DNA of 64,000 nt from Alnus glutinosa (GCF_958979055.1 NC_084899.1:3347001-3411000); one strand, 5' to 3'; shown: positions 24,280 to 36,605, counted from the stretch's first letter. The notes: generated from the sequence alone by a model not told the origin. Numbers and translations are program-made.

Positions 24280-25500
24280 ATGTCTCAAACTCTTAATATT
24301 GTTATTGCCTTTGACGGTACGAACTATGGCTATTGGAAGCCTCGTATGCGGTTCTTTTTAAAATCTATTGACTGTTGGAGTATTGTTGAAACTGGTTGGA
24401 CTAAACCAGCGGATGCAGCACTCGAACTAGTCCCTCAGAAAAACGCACGACTTTCTAATGATAAAGCCCTCCATGCTCTATGTCAAGCACTTTCACCGTC
24501 TGAATTTGCAAAAATTTCAAACTGTGAATCTGCTCAAGAAGCATGGCAAATCTTGGAAACAACATATGAATGCACCAAACTTGTAAAATTTGCCAAACTT
24601 CAAATGTTGATTTCCAGATTTGAAGAAATTAAGATGTTGGAAGAAAAGACATTTGGAGAGTTTGACTCCAAAATGAGTGACCTAAGAAACTCCATGGTGA
24701 GTCTTGGGAAACCCGTCTCGGATGTAAAACTCATCCAAAAAATTCTAAGATCTTTGCCTAAGCGTTGGTAGGATCTCTTCAAACTTATAAACTACAATTG
24801 AAGAGAGCAAAGATCTGGAAGAAATGAAGATTGAAGAGTTGGTAGGATCTCTTCAAACTTATGAGCTATCCCTGCCCCCTGTCACAAAGCTGAAGACCAT
24901 TGCCCTGAAAGCTTCCAAGAAAAAGGTAGAAGCCTCATCTGAAGATGACTCTAAGGAGGAAGAAAAAGTTGTGGCTATGTTGGCCAAAAATTTCAGAAGA
25001 CTAATGAGAGATGACCGATTCAAGAAGAAGTTTTCTAAAAAGATGAAGAATGCTCCCAGAGAAGCTGAACCTGAGGAAGCAGAGAAGAAAGATCCCAAAG
25101 GTCCGAAATGTTTTAAATGCTCAGGATTTGGGCATATACGAGCTGATTGTGGGAACCTCAAGAAGGGCAAAGGGAAGGCATACAATGTGACTCTTAGTGA
25201 TGAGTCAGAAGAAGAAGAAGATCCTGAGTCAGAAAAATTTCTAGCCTTTGTGGCTCCACTTGTAGAAGGGGGGGATTCTTATTACTCAAAGCACAGTGAT
25301 AATGGAGAAGAACTCAATGAGGCGTACAAAACTCTCTATGTAGAGTATGAAAAGCTAAAGGGAAGGTCGCAAGCAGCACATTCATGATCTAAACAGTTTA
25401 CAGACTGAGAAAAGTTCATTGCTGCACAAAATACAAGAGCTAGAGGAGAAGCTACTAGAGACACAGCTCCAATTAGAAAGAGTCACTGATTAAAAGCTGA
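24280..25500 (+). pseudogene. Copia gag, broken
   Basis: The first part (24280-24771) has the UBN2-type gag opening FDGTNYGYWKPRMRFFLKSI and later WQILETTYECTKLVK. A stop and a local duplication of the vgslqtye segment near 24771-24860 interrupt it. The second part (24824-25387) is rich in Lys and Glu and holds a zinc knuckle CFKCSGFGHIRADC (CX2CX4HX4C). Beyond 25387 the frame breaks again, and a further knuckle-like CHHRGLSGHVRPQC lies at about 25714. Gag would bind and package element RNA. Several indels show it is not functional. Confidence 0.8.
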
Positions 25501-25866
25501 CTCACATGCTGTCCATTCAGAAGAGCCCGACCGACAAGACTAGTCTCGGGTATGTAGCTCCTCCCTCTGATACTCCCTCTACTTCCATGACTGTCTTTGT
25601 TAAGCCTGCAGTCCCAAAGCCTCCCCCCCACTGTTGAAGATAAAGGGAAGGACAAGCTAAATGGAGATATTCCAGGCACTCAGAAGCCCCCTTCCATCAG
25701 AAAATATCCGATATGCCATCACCGTGGTCTAAGTGGGCATGTCCGACCCCAGTGCTCCCTACTCAAAGCCCAGAAAGCAAAAGTCAAGAAAGAAGTGCCT
25801 TGGCAAGCAAATTATGGCACAAGACCTCTGACCCAATATCAGGCTCCATGGCATCAGGATCATTAC

Positions 25867-28800
25867 TGTAATATCCCAAATTTTTTAATAATAATAATAA
25901 TATATATAACTTATTAAGTAAGTAACTTACTCAATAAGTAGGAAAAAAAAGAAAAAAAAAAAAGAAAAAAAAAAAAGAAGAGAAAAGTCCACAACTTGCA
26001 CGGCAAGTTGTTCTTTTTTCTTTAATAATTCTTCTCTTCTTTCTTTTCGTCAACTTCTCCCTTCTTCATTACTTTTTCTTTCTTCTTCTTTCTTCCACCC
26101 AAGACACGAGCAGAGAGAGTGAGAGTATAGAGACAGAGAGATGAGACCGAGAGATTGGGAGAGAAGGAGAAACGGAGATAGAGATAGATTTGTTGAGGGA
26201 GAGTTGCCGACGGGAGAGAGAGAACCCAAGAGAGAGATTGAGTGGAAGAGAGACGAAGCGGGAAGAGGCCGTGACCCGTCGACCCAGGTGTGCGATTTCG
26301 GTGGTCAGAACCAAAGACCGACGAGGCAGTGCGATTCCGGTGGAGCCCAAGCCGATTTCCGGCCGATCGTGGAGGACCCGAGTGACCGTGACCCGTGCGA
26401 CCCGCAACCCGCCAGACCCGAGAGCCCTGATGCCCGATCCTCCCTGTCCGGCGGCCTGAGACTTGATTTCCGGCGTTTAGGGGCTGCTCTCCGGTGGTTT
26501 TCGTCGGTAGTGGATTGCCCAACAACCCGTACGACCCATGACCGTGCAACCCGTGACCCGTAAGTGCAAAACCCGACCAACCTAGCAAACCCGAAGAAGA
26601 CCCGATCGTTGGTGGCCAACGCTGGCGATTTCTGGTGGCTTGAGAAGCGATTTCTAGCCGTTTTAGTGTGGTTCTTCCGGTTCCTCAAGGCTGGGTTTTC
26701 TATGGGTGATTTCCGGCGATTTTTCCAGTGGATTTCTAAGAAAGTTCTCTAGGTAATTTCTTGTAATTATTGGTTTTTCTTTGTTTAGATTCAACCAATT
26801 TGTTGTGTAAATTGAGGATTTGGATTATAATATTCTGAAATTATTTTATTAATTTGGGTAGTTGACAGTGGGTGTTTGTGATTTGGTTGAGTATTATGAT
26901 TTTAGGAATGAGGGTTTTGGATGGATAGCTGTGTTGGCCGATCTATGTTGAGTGTGTGTTTGATTCTTAGTAATTTTATAGTGATGATTTTAGTTGATAA
27001 ATTATGGATTGGGGGATTATTCTCTGTTGTTGATAGTGAGATGTTTCTCTGTTTTTGTGCTGGTCGTTTGGTGTTTCAATGGGTGTAGGTATAAATTTTA
27101 GTGATGATGGCCAGATTCATGTGAGGTATGATATTCTCTGTTTAAATTTTAGGGGGGGGCAAATTCTCTGTGTATTAACTATGGGTAATTTTGGAATATT
27201 GATAATTTTGGGGTATAATCTCCGGTTGAAATGTCGTATTTGGAGTAGCTGTTTGGGTGGGTAATTGAGTACGATATTTTGGTTAAAGGATTAAATATTA
27301 TTTTGATGATTTGGCCATGTGCTATGTTTTAGGATTATTGATTTGTCTATAGGGTATTCAATTATGTTTTAGTTAGATAGTTATGTATATAGGATAATTT
27401 AGTTTAAGTCTTAAAACTGAAATATCAGAACGCTCCTCTAAATTCATCCTTTTGTTTTATCTAGGTAAAATGTCGATTTTGACGCTAAGGGTAAATCCAT
27501 GTAAGGGGATACAACACCGAAAAACCCCCAACAAGATTTTACTACAAATCTTTTGAAAAAGTGTTGGGGAATTTTACAAAGCGTTGCTCATGTGATTTTA
27601 ATGCCAAGCTTTATTACTCATATGATATTGTTTAAGAATTTTGAGCATAAATCACAGATATGATTAAGAGCATTTTTAAGAATTATGATCTATGCATAAT
27701 TATAGTTAAAACTAAGAGCATTTCAAAGTTATGAATTATGCATACTTACAATGATGAAAAAGAGAGCATTTGAAAGTTATGACTATAGAGCATTCCAAAG
27801 TATATGACTCTATTCATGAATACAGTATTGAAAGAAAAGAGAATCTAAAGTTAAATTCTGCACATGACTACAGTTATGAAAGTGGCTCTTAGAGTTTTGA
27901 AATAAAGTTTACAGTTATAACAGAGCCTACAGTATTACAGAAAACGTTCATGTGCAGTAATTGTTTAACCCTGAGGCACTACTACAGTTAGATTTGGTAC
28001 CATATAGGGTAGCATGGCAAGCATACCAAAATACGGTGTGTGCTACCGGCCGGGGTTGGCCTTCACCTAGGGAAGATCCCCAACCCGGCGACTCTTCTCT
28101 GTGACGATAGGCTAAGTCTATAGGTCCTTTGGACAAAGCCAACGTGCGTCGCTCACGGGAACTGGCGGTGTAAAGTCTATAAAGGGATAAACCACAGATA
28201 AAGGATTAAAGAGAAAACAGATAAAAAAGAATTTACTAGATCATTATAAAATCTGTTTAATTGTCATTCTGCATAAACTGTCATTTTTATGCCATTATTC
28301 ATATTCCTCCTTCACTAGTTCATAAATTCAGTTTCATTATAAATTTCATATGCTTATGCCTCCTGTCTTAATACAATACTTTTCATTTTATGAATCATGC
28401 TTTAACATGTGTTTTCTTATAAAACATAAACAGTCTAGCATATCACTTCTCAAATAATTGTCATAACTTGAATCTCCAACTTATACTCAATCTAAAATCA
28501 CATATCATATTCATACTTCTAAACATCGTCGTAATATATTCAAAAACACTCAAATCATCTAAAATAAATTAAAATCAACATACTATTGGTTTAGGTTATA
28601 AATCAATTTACATTATGCAATTCATCATAGGTGAAAATAATTCTTATCAGTGAGTAGAATAAATCTGTCATTATGCTTGACTAAAGAGTATGGCAAGAAG
28701 GTTTTACAGCATGTTTTATTCCCCTGGTGTTGTATTTTCCTTACTGAGTTGTCGAACTCACCCTTTTTTTTCCCTCAACCCTTTCCAGATGACCCAATAA

Positions 28801-29045
28801 GATGATGTCATTTCTTGGTATTGGCGTAGATCTCGCGAAGAGCATTAGATCATTGCGGACCGACCAAAGCTTTACTTTGTATAGTATGTTTCTTTTGGAG
28901 AATTCAAGGTGTTGTAAAGAATTATTAATAAAAAAGTATAAAAATAATAAGTTTAAATTTATATGTTGTAACTGCACGCTTCCGTTTATATAATTTTAGT
29001 ACTCAAACTCACGTTTCCCTTATATCTCAAATCGGGGGCGTGACA
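25867..29045 (+). mobile_element. 3.2-kb solo LTR, gypsy (Tekay/Del chromovirus) type
   Basis: Starts TGTAATATCCCAAATTTT, ends AAATCGGGGGCGTGACA, with exact 5-bp duplications ATTAC at 25862-25866 and 29046-29050. The start is not repeated near the end, there is no primer site and no domain, so it is one LTR left by recombination. The TGTAA-ATCCC / GGGGCGTGACA termini are those I know from long LTRs of Tekay/Del-type elements. The GC-rich 26100-26750 segment with open frames on both strands is LTR leader sequence, not a host gene. Its insertion interrupts the gag-pol region of the copia-like host. Confidence 0.82.
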
Positions 29046-29050
29046 ATTAC

Positions 29051-30540
29051 CAAGCTCCATGGAGGCAAGCATCTAGGCATCAGACCCCTCAATATCAAGC
29101 TCCTTGGTCACATGCACCACTGCATCTGGCATCTCAGCATCAGTGGCCTTAGCAGCGATTTGTACCTGCCAATCACAATGGCAAATCCAAAATCAAATCC
29201 AAGCACTCTAAAAGGTCGCAGAAGGTGAAAGATGATCAACACTACAAGGAGCCACCTATTTGGATGCAAAGCATGATGGAGTGGATGGGTCAACAGATGA
29301 AGTCTTGCCAGCAACCACCCACAGGAAGGCAGGCTTGGGTCAAGAAGAAGAAAGACATTCACCCCATGAGGGGGAGTGGACGCACCTAGAATGAGAAGGT
29401 GTTCATGCCTAGGATTTGGTTCCTAATCCTAAGGCATCAGGTTTGATTGCTTGACTTTACTTGCTATATTTTATGCTTACTATACAATCTAGGAACCAGT
29501 TTTGTTTTGCCCCTTATTTCTCTTGAGAGAATATTGCAGGTACTATTTGGAAAAGACAGAAAAAACAAGTCGAGCTTACACAAGTTTAATCATGCCTTGC
29601 ATGTTATATAATGTCATTTCCATATAGCATTTTGTTTAATAATAACAATAATAATAAAAAAGGCAGAAATTGCAGGAAATTTTTTTCTTTTCTTGGCATA
29701 TTAGATATTGCATGTGTTTTCACTTGATATCTCAATTCTTTATGCGTTAATCTACTTTGCTTAGATATGATTAAGAGTTTATAACTATATCTGCCAAGTG
29801 TTTTCCTGTATATGCAAAAGTTGGATAGCTTCTTTCTTCATACGATGAAAATGTACACTATCCAAGACTCCCCTAAAGATACATCTTTCATTCTCTGACT
29901 TTTTGCTTCTAGAAATTCTGGATAAGAGAAGAGGTTTTTGATAAGATGGCCAAATTGACCAAATGCTAGTTGAACTTAGAACCTAAAAATTCTGGCATTT
30001 TCTCTAGGTTGCAGCATTAAAAGAATCAAGTAGTTACTCTTATGAATTTTGCACTATATATGCATATATTCTACTTATGTGCTAAATTTGCAATATACCT
30101 TGTCCTTCATGGTGCAAGTAAAATATTTACCTTGTCCTTCATGGTACAAGTAAAACAATTGGATGCTGCATCTTAGGGGGAGTGTATCAGATGAGGGTGG
30201 CTAAGCCTTAGTAACTTATAAGGTTTGATTTTTGACTAATCTTTCACTGATTTTCTCTCTTGTCTTGAACATCTGGTTGCCTTTTGTCATATCAGTAAAA
30301 GTCATACCTTTTGGGAAAAGTCTTCACACACACACGCATTGTATGAGTTAAGTAACTTATTTAAATTTTCTATCTATAGAAAAATCTTTGTGCTGATTGA
30401 ACTCTCAACTCTATTTTATATCTCTGCATAGTTTTGAAATGTTATCTGATTGCTTTATCAGTTGATTATACATGCATGTTCTGAGGCTGATATTAGGAAA
30501 AAAAAATTCTGCTAATTTTTCCCTCAGTTTCTACCTTTTC
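29051..30540 (+). other. Internal remnant of the copia-like element after gag
   Basis: Continues the broken gag end: a WVKKKKDIHPMRGSGR-like peptide near 29336-29390 resembles the segment before protease in copia polyproteins. The protease motif that should follow is missing. From 29450 to 30540 there is no recognisable coding sequence. A cttagggggagtgta tract at about 30172 resembles copia polypurine/3' spacer sequence, suggesting an internal deletion of pol. A 30-bp direct repeat (accttgtccttcatggt) occurs at 30097-30155. Confidence 0.55.
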
Positions 30541-30544
30541 AATG

Positions 30545-31190
30545 TGAAGCGTCAAGACGGCCTCTCTTTGCGTCCGAACGGGTGTGGCTCAGTTGACCGG
30601 ACGGTTATGTTACACGTCCAAACGCACGCGGCTCCGACGGCTGAACGGTAAGGTTACACATCCAGACACGCGCAGCCTGTCCGCATGTTTACGAGGCAAC
30701 GCGGGTCCGAACAGGTTAATGAGCCGTCTAGACGGGGATCCCACCGGTTTTATAAAACTTGGCTGCCGCATTTCTGAAGCTACCCCACATTTTCTCATCC
30801 TTTTTTGGCTTCTAGTGAGTGATTTCTCGAGAGTTTTTGCATTTTCTCACCCTTTTTTTTTTATCATTTTGTGCATTACCTCCACATTCCAAGTACATTT
30901 TCTAGTTAACTTTATTCTTTTCAAATTTTTTTTAAAACTGTTAGAATAGTGATAATTTTGGGAATGTTATTGAGTTTCTTTTGGGAATGTTAGAATATCC
31001 TTTTGTCATATCTGTTGTGTTGGGATTATCTGGTTTGATATTATTGAGGACTGTATTGTGATATTTCTTATTTGTAATTTTTGGAAAAGTCCATTTTACT
31101 GCCGTTATAATGCTGAATTTTCTATGTGCACTAACAAGAATATTTTTTTTGGATTATTATTAGCAAATCTTGTTGGTTTCTTTTGCAGAA
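30545..31190 (+). promoter_or_regulatory. Probable internal promoter and leader of the second ORF
   Basis: From 30545 to 30745 there are about nine degenerate CGTCCGGACG-type motifs like those of the LTR, followed by a TATA-like TTTTATAAAA at about 30747. A TTTCTTTTGCAG splice acceptor lies at about 31179-31190, just before ATG 31194. The same order (motif array, TATA box, leader) exists in the LTR. Promoter activity is inferred. Confidence 0.5.
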
Positions 31191-31193
31191 TCA

Positions 31194-32308
31194 TGTCTGC
31201 AAGCAATCCACTGCGCAGAGTTCGACAGTGGACAGAGGGAGATAGGGCAGCCTTTAAAGCTAAGATTATGGACCGACTAGTCATTGCTGAGAGGAATGTT
31301 GTTCAGTCAGACATCATGGTGGCTCCTCTGGACAGTATCCACGACACCATCTAGACCTATCATTGGGGGTATCTACACACCTGTGCCTGTGTTGTGTACA
31401 ACAGGCTGGTCAGGCTATTCTATGCCAACCTCGAGGTGGTTCAGGATGATGACCGCGAGTTGGTGCTTCAGTCCACTGTAGGTGGGCATACTATCATTGT
31501 TGATCCCTAGATCATCAGTCAGTTCATAGGAGTACCTGTTCTTCAGATTTCTGGTAGCCCTTATAATGACGTGGTAATCCCTCATTCTCTAGATGATCTC
31601 AAAGAGTTCTTTCATGTTGTTCCCTAAGGAGATGAGCGTGCCACCACCATCAGGACCGGTGCCTTATCTGCCCCACACCGCATGCTAGCTAAGATTGTCC
31701 GGCACAACCTTTGGCCTGTTGTCAGGTGCAGTGACCTGATTTTGAAGAGCGCCCAATTCTAGTATGCTATCAGTCTTCGCTTGCCTTTCTGCTTGTGCAA
31801 GTATATTTTAGGCGTTATTCTAGAGGCCCGAGATGAGGTCAATACCGATCTCCCATTTGGCTGCCTACTCACACAGATTATTCTTCAGTAAGGCATCAGT
31901 ATTGTTGACTAGCCGAAGATGAAGATCCAGGATCCTATCAGCAAGCAGACTGATGAAGTCCAATGCACAGCTGCGAAGAGATGATCGGGATGATGATGTG
32001 CCCCCGCCTCCTCTATTCCTGTAGGCATACCAGGTGTGGCGTCTTCTTCTCAAACTATTCTGCCACCACAACAGGATGCCAGCTATTCTCAGATTATGGA
32101 GGCATTGGCCACTATTCAGGGGGGTATGAGTTCCATGCAGCTCTCCATGTCTTCCATGCAGCAGTCCATCTCGGCCATGCAGTAGGAGGTTCACTCAATT
32201 AACCTCCGTGTGGAGCAAAATCAGATTGATCTCCGGGAGTGTCTCAAGTTCCATCACCCTTCCAGCAGTGATGACGAGGAAGATGCACCGATGGCAGATG
32301 AATCCTAA
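31194..32308 (+). pseudogene. Plant transposon protein-like ORF inside the retroelement
   Basis: Begins MSASNPLRRVRQWTEGDRAA and continues through several stops and shifts with phrases such as LFYANLEVVQDDDRELVLQS, VDP.IISQFIGVPVL and ISLRLPFCLCKYILGVILEA. These resemble the plant family annotated as putative plant transposon protein (I recall Pfam PF20167). The end has Met-Gln-Ser repeats (SSMQLSMSSMQQS) and an acidic tail DDEEDAPMADES. Its job is unknown. It sits where pol or an envelope-like gene would be expected. Stops near 31353, 31508 and 31625 show decay. Confidence 0.6.
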
Positions 32309-32507
32309 TTTTCTTTTCTTGTTGTAGTTTTTTTTTTATATATATATTTTGAGACATTTGTTTTATCTTTTTGATAATTTGCTACATTTTTTTAAACTCC
32401 TGGATATTTTATTAGTCTGTTTACCCTGGTCCTACTGAGACCTTTAGAAGGAGTAATTTTTTTGTGTTGTTTTTATTATTACTCAGTTTTACCCTTTGTC
32501 CTTTTGT

Positions 32508-32523
32508 GACAAAAAGGGGGAGT
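32508..32523 (+). other. Polypurine-like tract
   Basis: GACAAAAAGGGGGAG, a form common in Sirevirus-type copia elements. It lies about 75 bp before the 3' LTR, not next to it; the true plus-strand primer may be the short ggagag at 32591-32596. Confidence 0.5.
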
Positions 32524-32598
32524 AATTTTTTATTTGGACCGGGATTGTATTTTTAACCGGTCAAGTATTTTTGTCTCAGAATGGCCAAATGGAGAGTT

Positions 32599-33824
32599 TG
32601 TTAGTTTGTAGTTGGCCACATTCTGTTGGACAAAATCACTTCTCTCTAAAGATGTTTTTTAACAGGGATTTCGCTATTCAGAGTGCTTCTAGAAGATTTT
32701 GCATAGTTTACAAGTCAGAAAATTCAGTTCCCTGCCAGCCATCCAGACGACGTGATATACCGTCCAGACACCCAACTGTCTAAAGCATCATCCGTCTGGA
32801 CAACGAGAACTTTCCGTCCAGACCTTCATTTGTGTTGAGAAGCTTCAAACTGCTCCAGCTTGCATCCACCCGGACGTTTCAGCAGCACATCCGGATGACA
32901 CTCAGTGTTCGACCAGCTATGGGATTTCCTTCCAAAACACAGTTATAAAAAGATCGCTGCAACCGTCCAGACGATGTGGATTCCAGTCTAGACGTGCTCA
33001 TTCATAAGGCAAGTATCGCATTCAAATCCAATCGTCCGGACGTCAGTCCTCATGATCCGAACGCGCGAGCATCAGATATGGAAATTGTGTGCATCAGATA
33101 AACTGTCCAGACGACCATCCCCTTGGTCCAGACACGCGAAGCCTTGATATGGGAATTACTTGCAACGGAAGTGCGACCGTCCGGACGACAGGGCACCAAC
33201 GTTCGAACGCAGCTCAAAACAGGAAAGAATTTCAGCTAAATTTTTAGAAAGTCGATCGCACAGTTGTCCGTTCAGACGCCCTATGACTACTGTCCGGACG
33301 GCGCCTAGGTTTTATAAAGCCAGACATTCATTTGAACCATCAGCCTATAAATAGAGGTCCCTAGGCTTGAGAACAACAAGAATTCGGTATTGAATTCCAT
33401 TAGTGCTTAAAGAGTTATATTGTGAGATTATTGAGCTGAGTTGTCTCTCTAAAGCCATTATTATGTGTGAAATTGCTGCGCTTATCTGAAGTCTATCTTA
33501 GGGGTCGGCCTTAAGGTAAAGAATTCTATTGAAGACCCCTTTAGGTAGGAGACCTGGTTGGGAGGCGTTCGTGTTAGGCTACACGTTAGAGTACAAAGTA
33601 CAACTACTGCATCTAGGGTATGTGAGTGCTACTACTTTGTATCTAGTCTTGTCTTTTGAATATTGGATATCCTGGGTTTGGCTGCTCCGGAGTGGTTTTT
33701 CTCATATTGAGTTTCCACTTCGTTAACAAAAGTTCTTGTGTCTTTTAAATTCCGCATTGATATTTTGTTAACACTTTGTGCACACACACACTTACTTTGT
33801 GTTAGAAGTCATTTCAATTTTTCA
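32599..33824 (+). repeat. 3' LTR (1226 bp)
   Basis: Homologous throughout to 22996-24204, with many substitutions and small indels; many motif CpG sites have become TpG or CpA. Ends TTTTTCA before the ccact flank. Confidence 0.88.
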
Positions 33825-34120
33825 CCACTGACTGCCAATACGCGGGCTGCGTGGCGGACTTGAACGGTGACTGCCCGAAAGAGATGCAGGTCACAGACTT
33901 GCACTCGGTTGTCCCGTGCAAGAGCGCGTGTGCGGCATTCAACATGGACGAATTTTGTTGCTGCGAAGATCACTCTACGTAGCAGACTTGCTCACCCACA
34001 TAGTACTCGACGTTGTTCAACAATGCAAGTCCGACCGCATATAGTTATGCCTACGATGATGCTTCTAGCACATGTACTTGTTCCAAGTCGGACTACTTGA
34101 TCATGTTTTGCCAGACGGGT
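33825..34120 (+). pseudogene. Thaumatin-like pseudogene TLP3, second piece
   Basis: Continues the thaumatin domain exactly where the first piece stops: DCQYAGCVADLNGDCPKEMQ, CKSACAAFNMDEFCC, YSYAYDDASSTCTC. It has two in-frame TAG stops (about 33978 and 34000) and a Cys-to-Ser change in NNASPTAYS. It is not functional even without the insertion. Confidence 0.88.
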
Positions 34121-34283
34121 GTGATCATTAAAAAAATATTAATTAGAGGGGATGACTTATTAAGTGTTTCTTCGTTTATGATTTTATGATGCGAACAAGT
34201 ATATGTGGGCTTGGGGTCATTATTGATTACATAGTTATATAAGAAAAGTATGCTATTCTTTGTGTTAGCGTGGTTATTACTTA

Positions 34284-35159
34284 TAGGGGTGGGCACGGGG
34301 TAGGGTGGATTTTTGCCCTTTTTGCCCCCGCCCCGCAAATCTGCAGGTTGAGAAATTCTCACCCGTGAACCGCATAAAACCGGGGACATACGTGCGGGGC
34401 GGGGCGTGTGGGTTAGGCGGAGCGGGGCGGGGCGTGTGGGTTAGGCAGAGCGGGGCGGGTTTAAGGTTATTGGAGCTAAGGAACGAGAATAAATATCCTA
34501 TTTGATATTGTCATGGAAGAATGGGAGGCACTGTTGATATTGAGATGACAAGCAACGAATGATATGAGAGAGTGAGAGAGAGAGAGAGAGGGCCACAAAA
34601 AGAAAAAGAAGGTGACTCTTTTTTAGCGAGGAAATCAGAGAGAAAGCCAGAAAGGAAAAGAAAGCTTCTACTGTAGCCATCAATTGGAAGGGCGCAGATG
34701 AGGGAGTAGAGCTTCACTACTACTGTCTCTGCCTATTTTTTGTACTTTTCTTTTTGTGGTTCTTGTTGTTGCGAAAATGCCATCTGTTACTCCCTTTCTT
34801 ATGGATTTCGTTCCGCTCAAGTCTCAACTATAAGGAAGAGTAGATCTTGGTGGAAGGTGGAGATTGAAGAAGAGCGGCGCAAGGGGTGGCTGAAGTGAAG
34901 AGAAGAGTCTAGAAGATGTGTGCGGCGCTAGGGTTAAAATGAAGAATCTAGAACTAGAAGATAGGAACTTATCAACTAATGGTTTTTTAACTCTGGTCCC
35001 CGGGGTTTTTTAAAAACCCACCCCGCCCCACACGGGTATACCATATTTCAACCCATACCAGTATTAAAAAAAATAAAAAAATAAAAAAAAAAAAAAAAAA
35101 AAAAAACCAGCTTGGGCAGGGCAGGTCGGGGCGGGTCAGCAAGTTTTTGGACAGTCCTA
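34284..35159. mobile_element. hAT-type MITE, copy 1
   Basis: Starts TAGGGGTGGGCACGGG and ends GGACAGTCCTA; the ends are imperfect inverted repeats. It is flanked by 8-bp repeats attactta (34276-34283) and attgctta (35160-35167) with one mismatch, as expected for hAT. The interior has GGGGCGGG runs, a short GA run, an antisense gcgccgcAc-type segment and an A-run. It is related to 62884-63684. No transposase. Confidence 0.82.
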
Positions 35160-35167
35160 ATTGCTTA

Positions 35168-36182
35168 TGCTTTGATTAGCAGTTTTAGAGTGCATTTTGG
35201 CATGTGTTTTAACCTAATGTGGTGGTTGGCTTAAACCACATTTACTTAACAACAAAAAGGCTAAAAAAGATTTGGATGGGTTGCATGTTCATTTTTGCCA
35301 TTTATGTTGAGTTTCTAATTAGCTAACCTCAAATTTTGATGGCAATTGGTAGGTTAAGATATAAAATTTGAATAAACCTTTTTTTTTCTTTGGCAATTGG
35401 TGCTTTTGAAAATGTGAAAACAGGATTTTCGAAGATAGGATTAAAAATGTTTGCAATTGATGTCTTTTATCCGACGTTGTACCAAAAGAATTTGAATCAT
35501 GATTTGTTAATATAGTTTCTAGTATGGTGTGAACACGGCACATTCCTTCTTGATTCTTCGAGCTTTCCCCAAGAATTCCGCAAAATGAGCACACCTAAGG
35601 GACCCTTCTGGGCATCCTCTCTGATGCTTAAGTTAGCTTCTGCTCAAAAGAGTCTACCAAAATTCAGTCTTGTATTTTTACTTGAAGCCTGGGCTTATTT
35701 ATAGACTTTCTGATGCAGTTAGAGAGTGTCATGGATCTCAGATCTCTCATGATCCACGTTCTCCTTCTTATCCTCCAAGCGTGACTCTCCCAAAGATCTG
35801 GGACTTATCTTTAATCCCAGATTTTCAAGGGCAAGCAGCCACAATCTCTAAGCCGTGACTTTAGATCGTGGTTAGTTAATGGAAATATTCCCAACATGGT
35901 TAAACATTGTAAACTAATGGGTAGATAATATTAGGTTGCTTAGCTAGCCACCTCGAAAATTGGCATCCCTTTTTTAAGCTTCCTCTTTGGGTTTGGGTAT
36001 CTGACAGTTGAAGACAAATTCTCCATCGATCATCCTCGCCATGCAGAACAGAAATATTACAATTATATCCACCAAATTTTCTTAATATTTTTGGGCCAAG
36101 CAGAAGGAAACCCAACATCTAAGGCCAACGCATTATATGCCATTCTTCCTACAATAAATCCTAGAAAATTACAAGCCCATAT
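35168..36182. other. Gene-free stretch
   Basis: No gene or element recognised. Longest ORFs (91 codons or fewer) have no familiar domain. A short ctgggacttatctttaatcccagat inverted motif lies near 35800-35823. Confidence 0.4.
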
Positions 36183-36187
36183 TGGAA

Positions 36188-36605
36188 TATTGAAGCACAA
36201 CTTTCAGATATGGAGCAGGACTCCACGTCACCTCCTCAAGCCAACCTATATCCAGAAAAGTCTCCAAGAAACAGAGTAGCAACTCTGCAGAAGATAGAAA
36301 ACCTGCGTATCAAACAGTCCTGACTTCAAAGGATTTTCACAGCTTGATTGACATCCTTATTTCAAGGGAAACTCAACAGGAAACATGGGCTTCAGTTTTT
36401 CATTGCTCAAGGACTCTCACGTTGTACAGTAGCTAAGTAGGTAGTTTACTTTTAGTAAGTTCTAGATAATGCAATAGCTGTTGTTGTAGTCTTTGGGTTG
36501 TCTTCTAACCCCTGTAAATCCTTTATATAAATGATGATCTAAGCACAATGCTAAGCAAGGCAATTAACAATCAAACACTATCCTTTCTTTATCAAAAAAT
36601 CATTA
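36188..36605 (+). repeat. 5' LTR of the young copia element
   Basis: 418 bp, TATTGAAGCACAAC...AAAATCATTA. Contains a TATA-like tttatataaatgatg at about 36521-36535. Confidence 0.92.

Larger units (their letters stand above)
22996..33824 (+). mobile_element. 10.8-kb copia-like LTR retrotransposon without pol
   Basis: LTRs at 22996-24204 and 32599-33824 start TG and end CA. Flanks are ccatt (22991-22995) and ccact (33825-33829), a 5-bp duplication with one change. A tRNA-Met primer site follows the 5' LTR. Inside are a gag region with CCHC knuckles, a nested solo LTR, a spacer, and a second ORF region of the putative plant transposon protein type. No protease, integrase or reverse transcriptase could be found in the remaining internal sequence. 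The LTRs differ at many sites, so the insertion is old. It splits TLP3. Gag style, long internal leader and repeated gggggag tracts suggest relation to Sirevirus-type copia elements. Confidence 0.85.

Noticed and set aside
26022..26688. Overlapping 100-190-codon ORFs on both strands
   Set aside because: They lie in the GC-rich leader part of a solo LTR with exact TSDs; low-complexity Arg/Ser-rich, no known domain.
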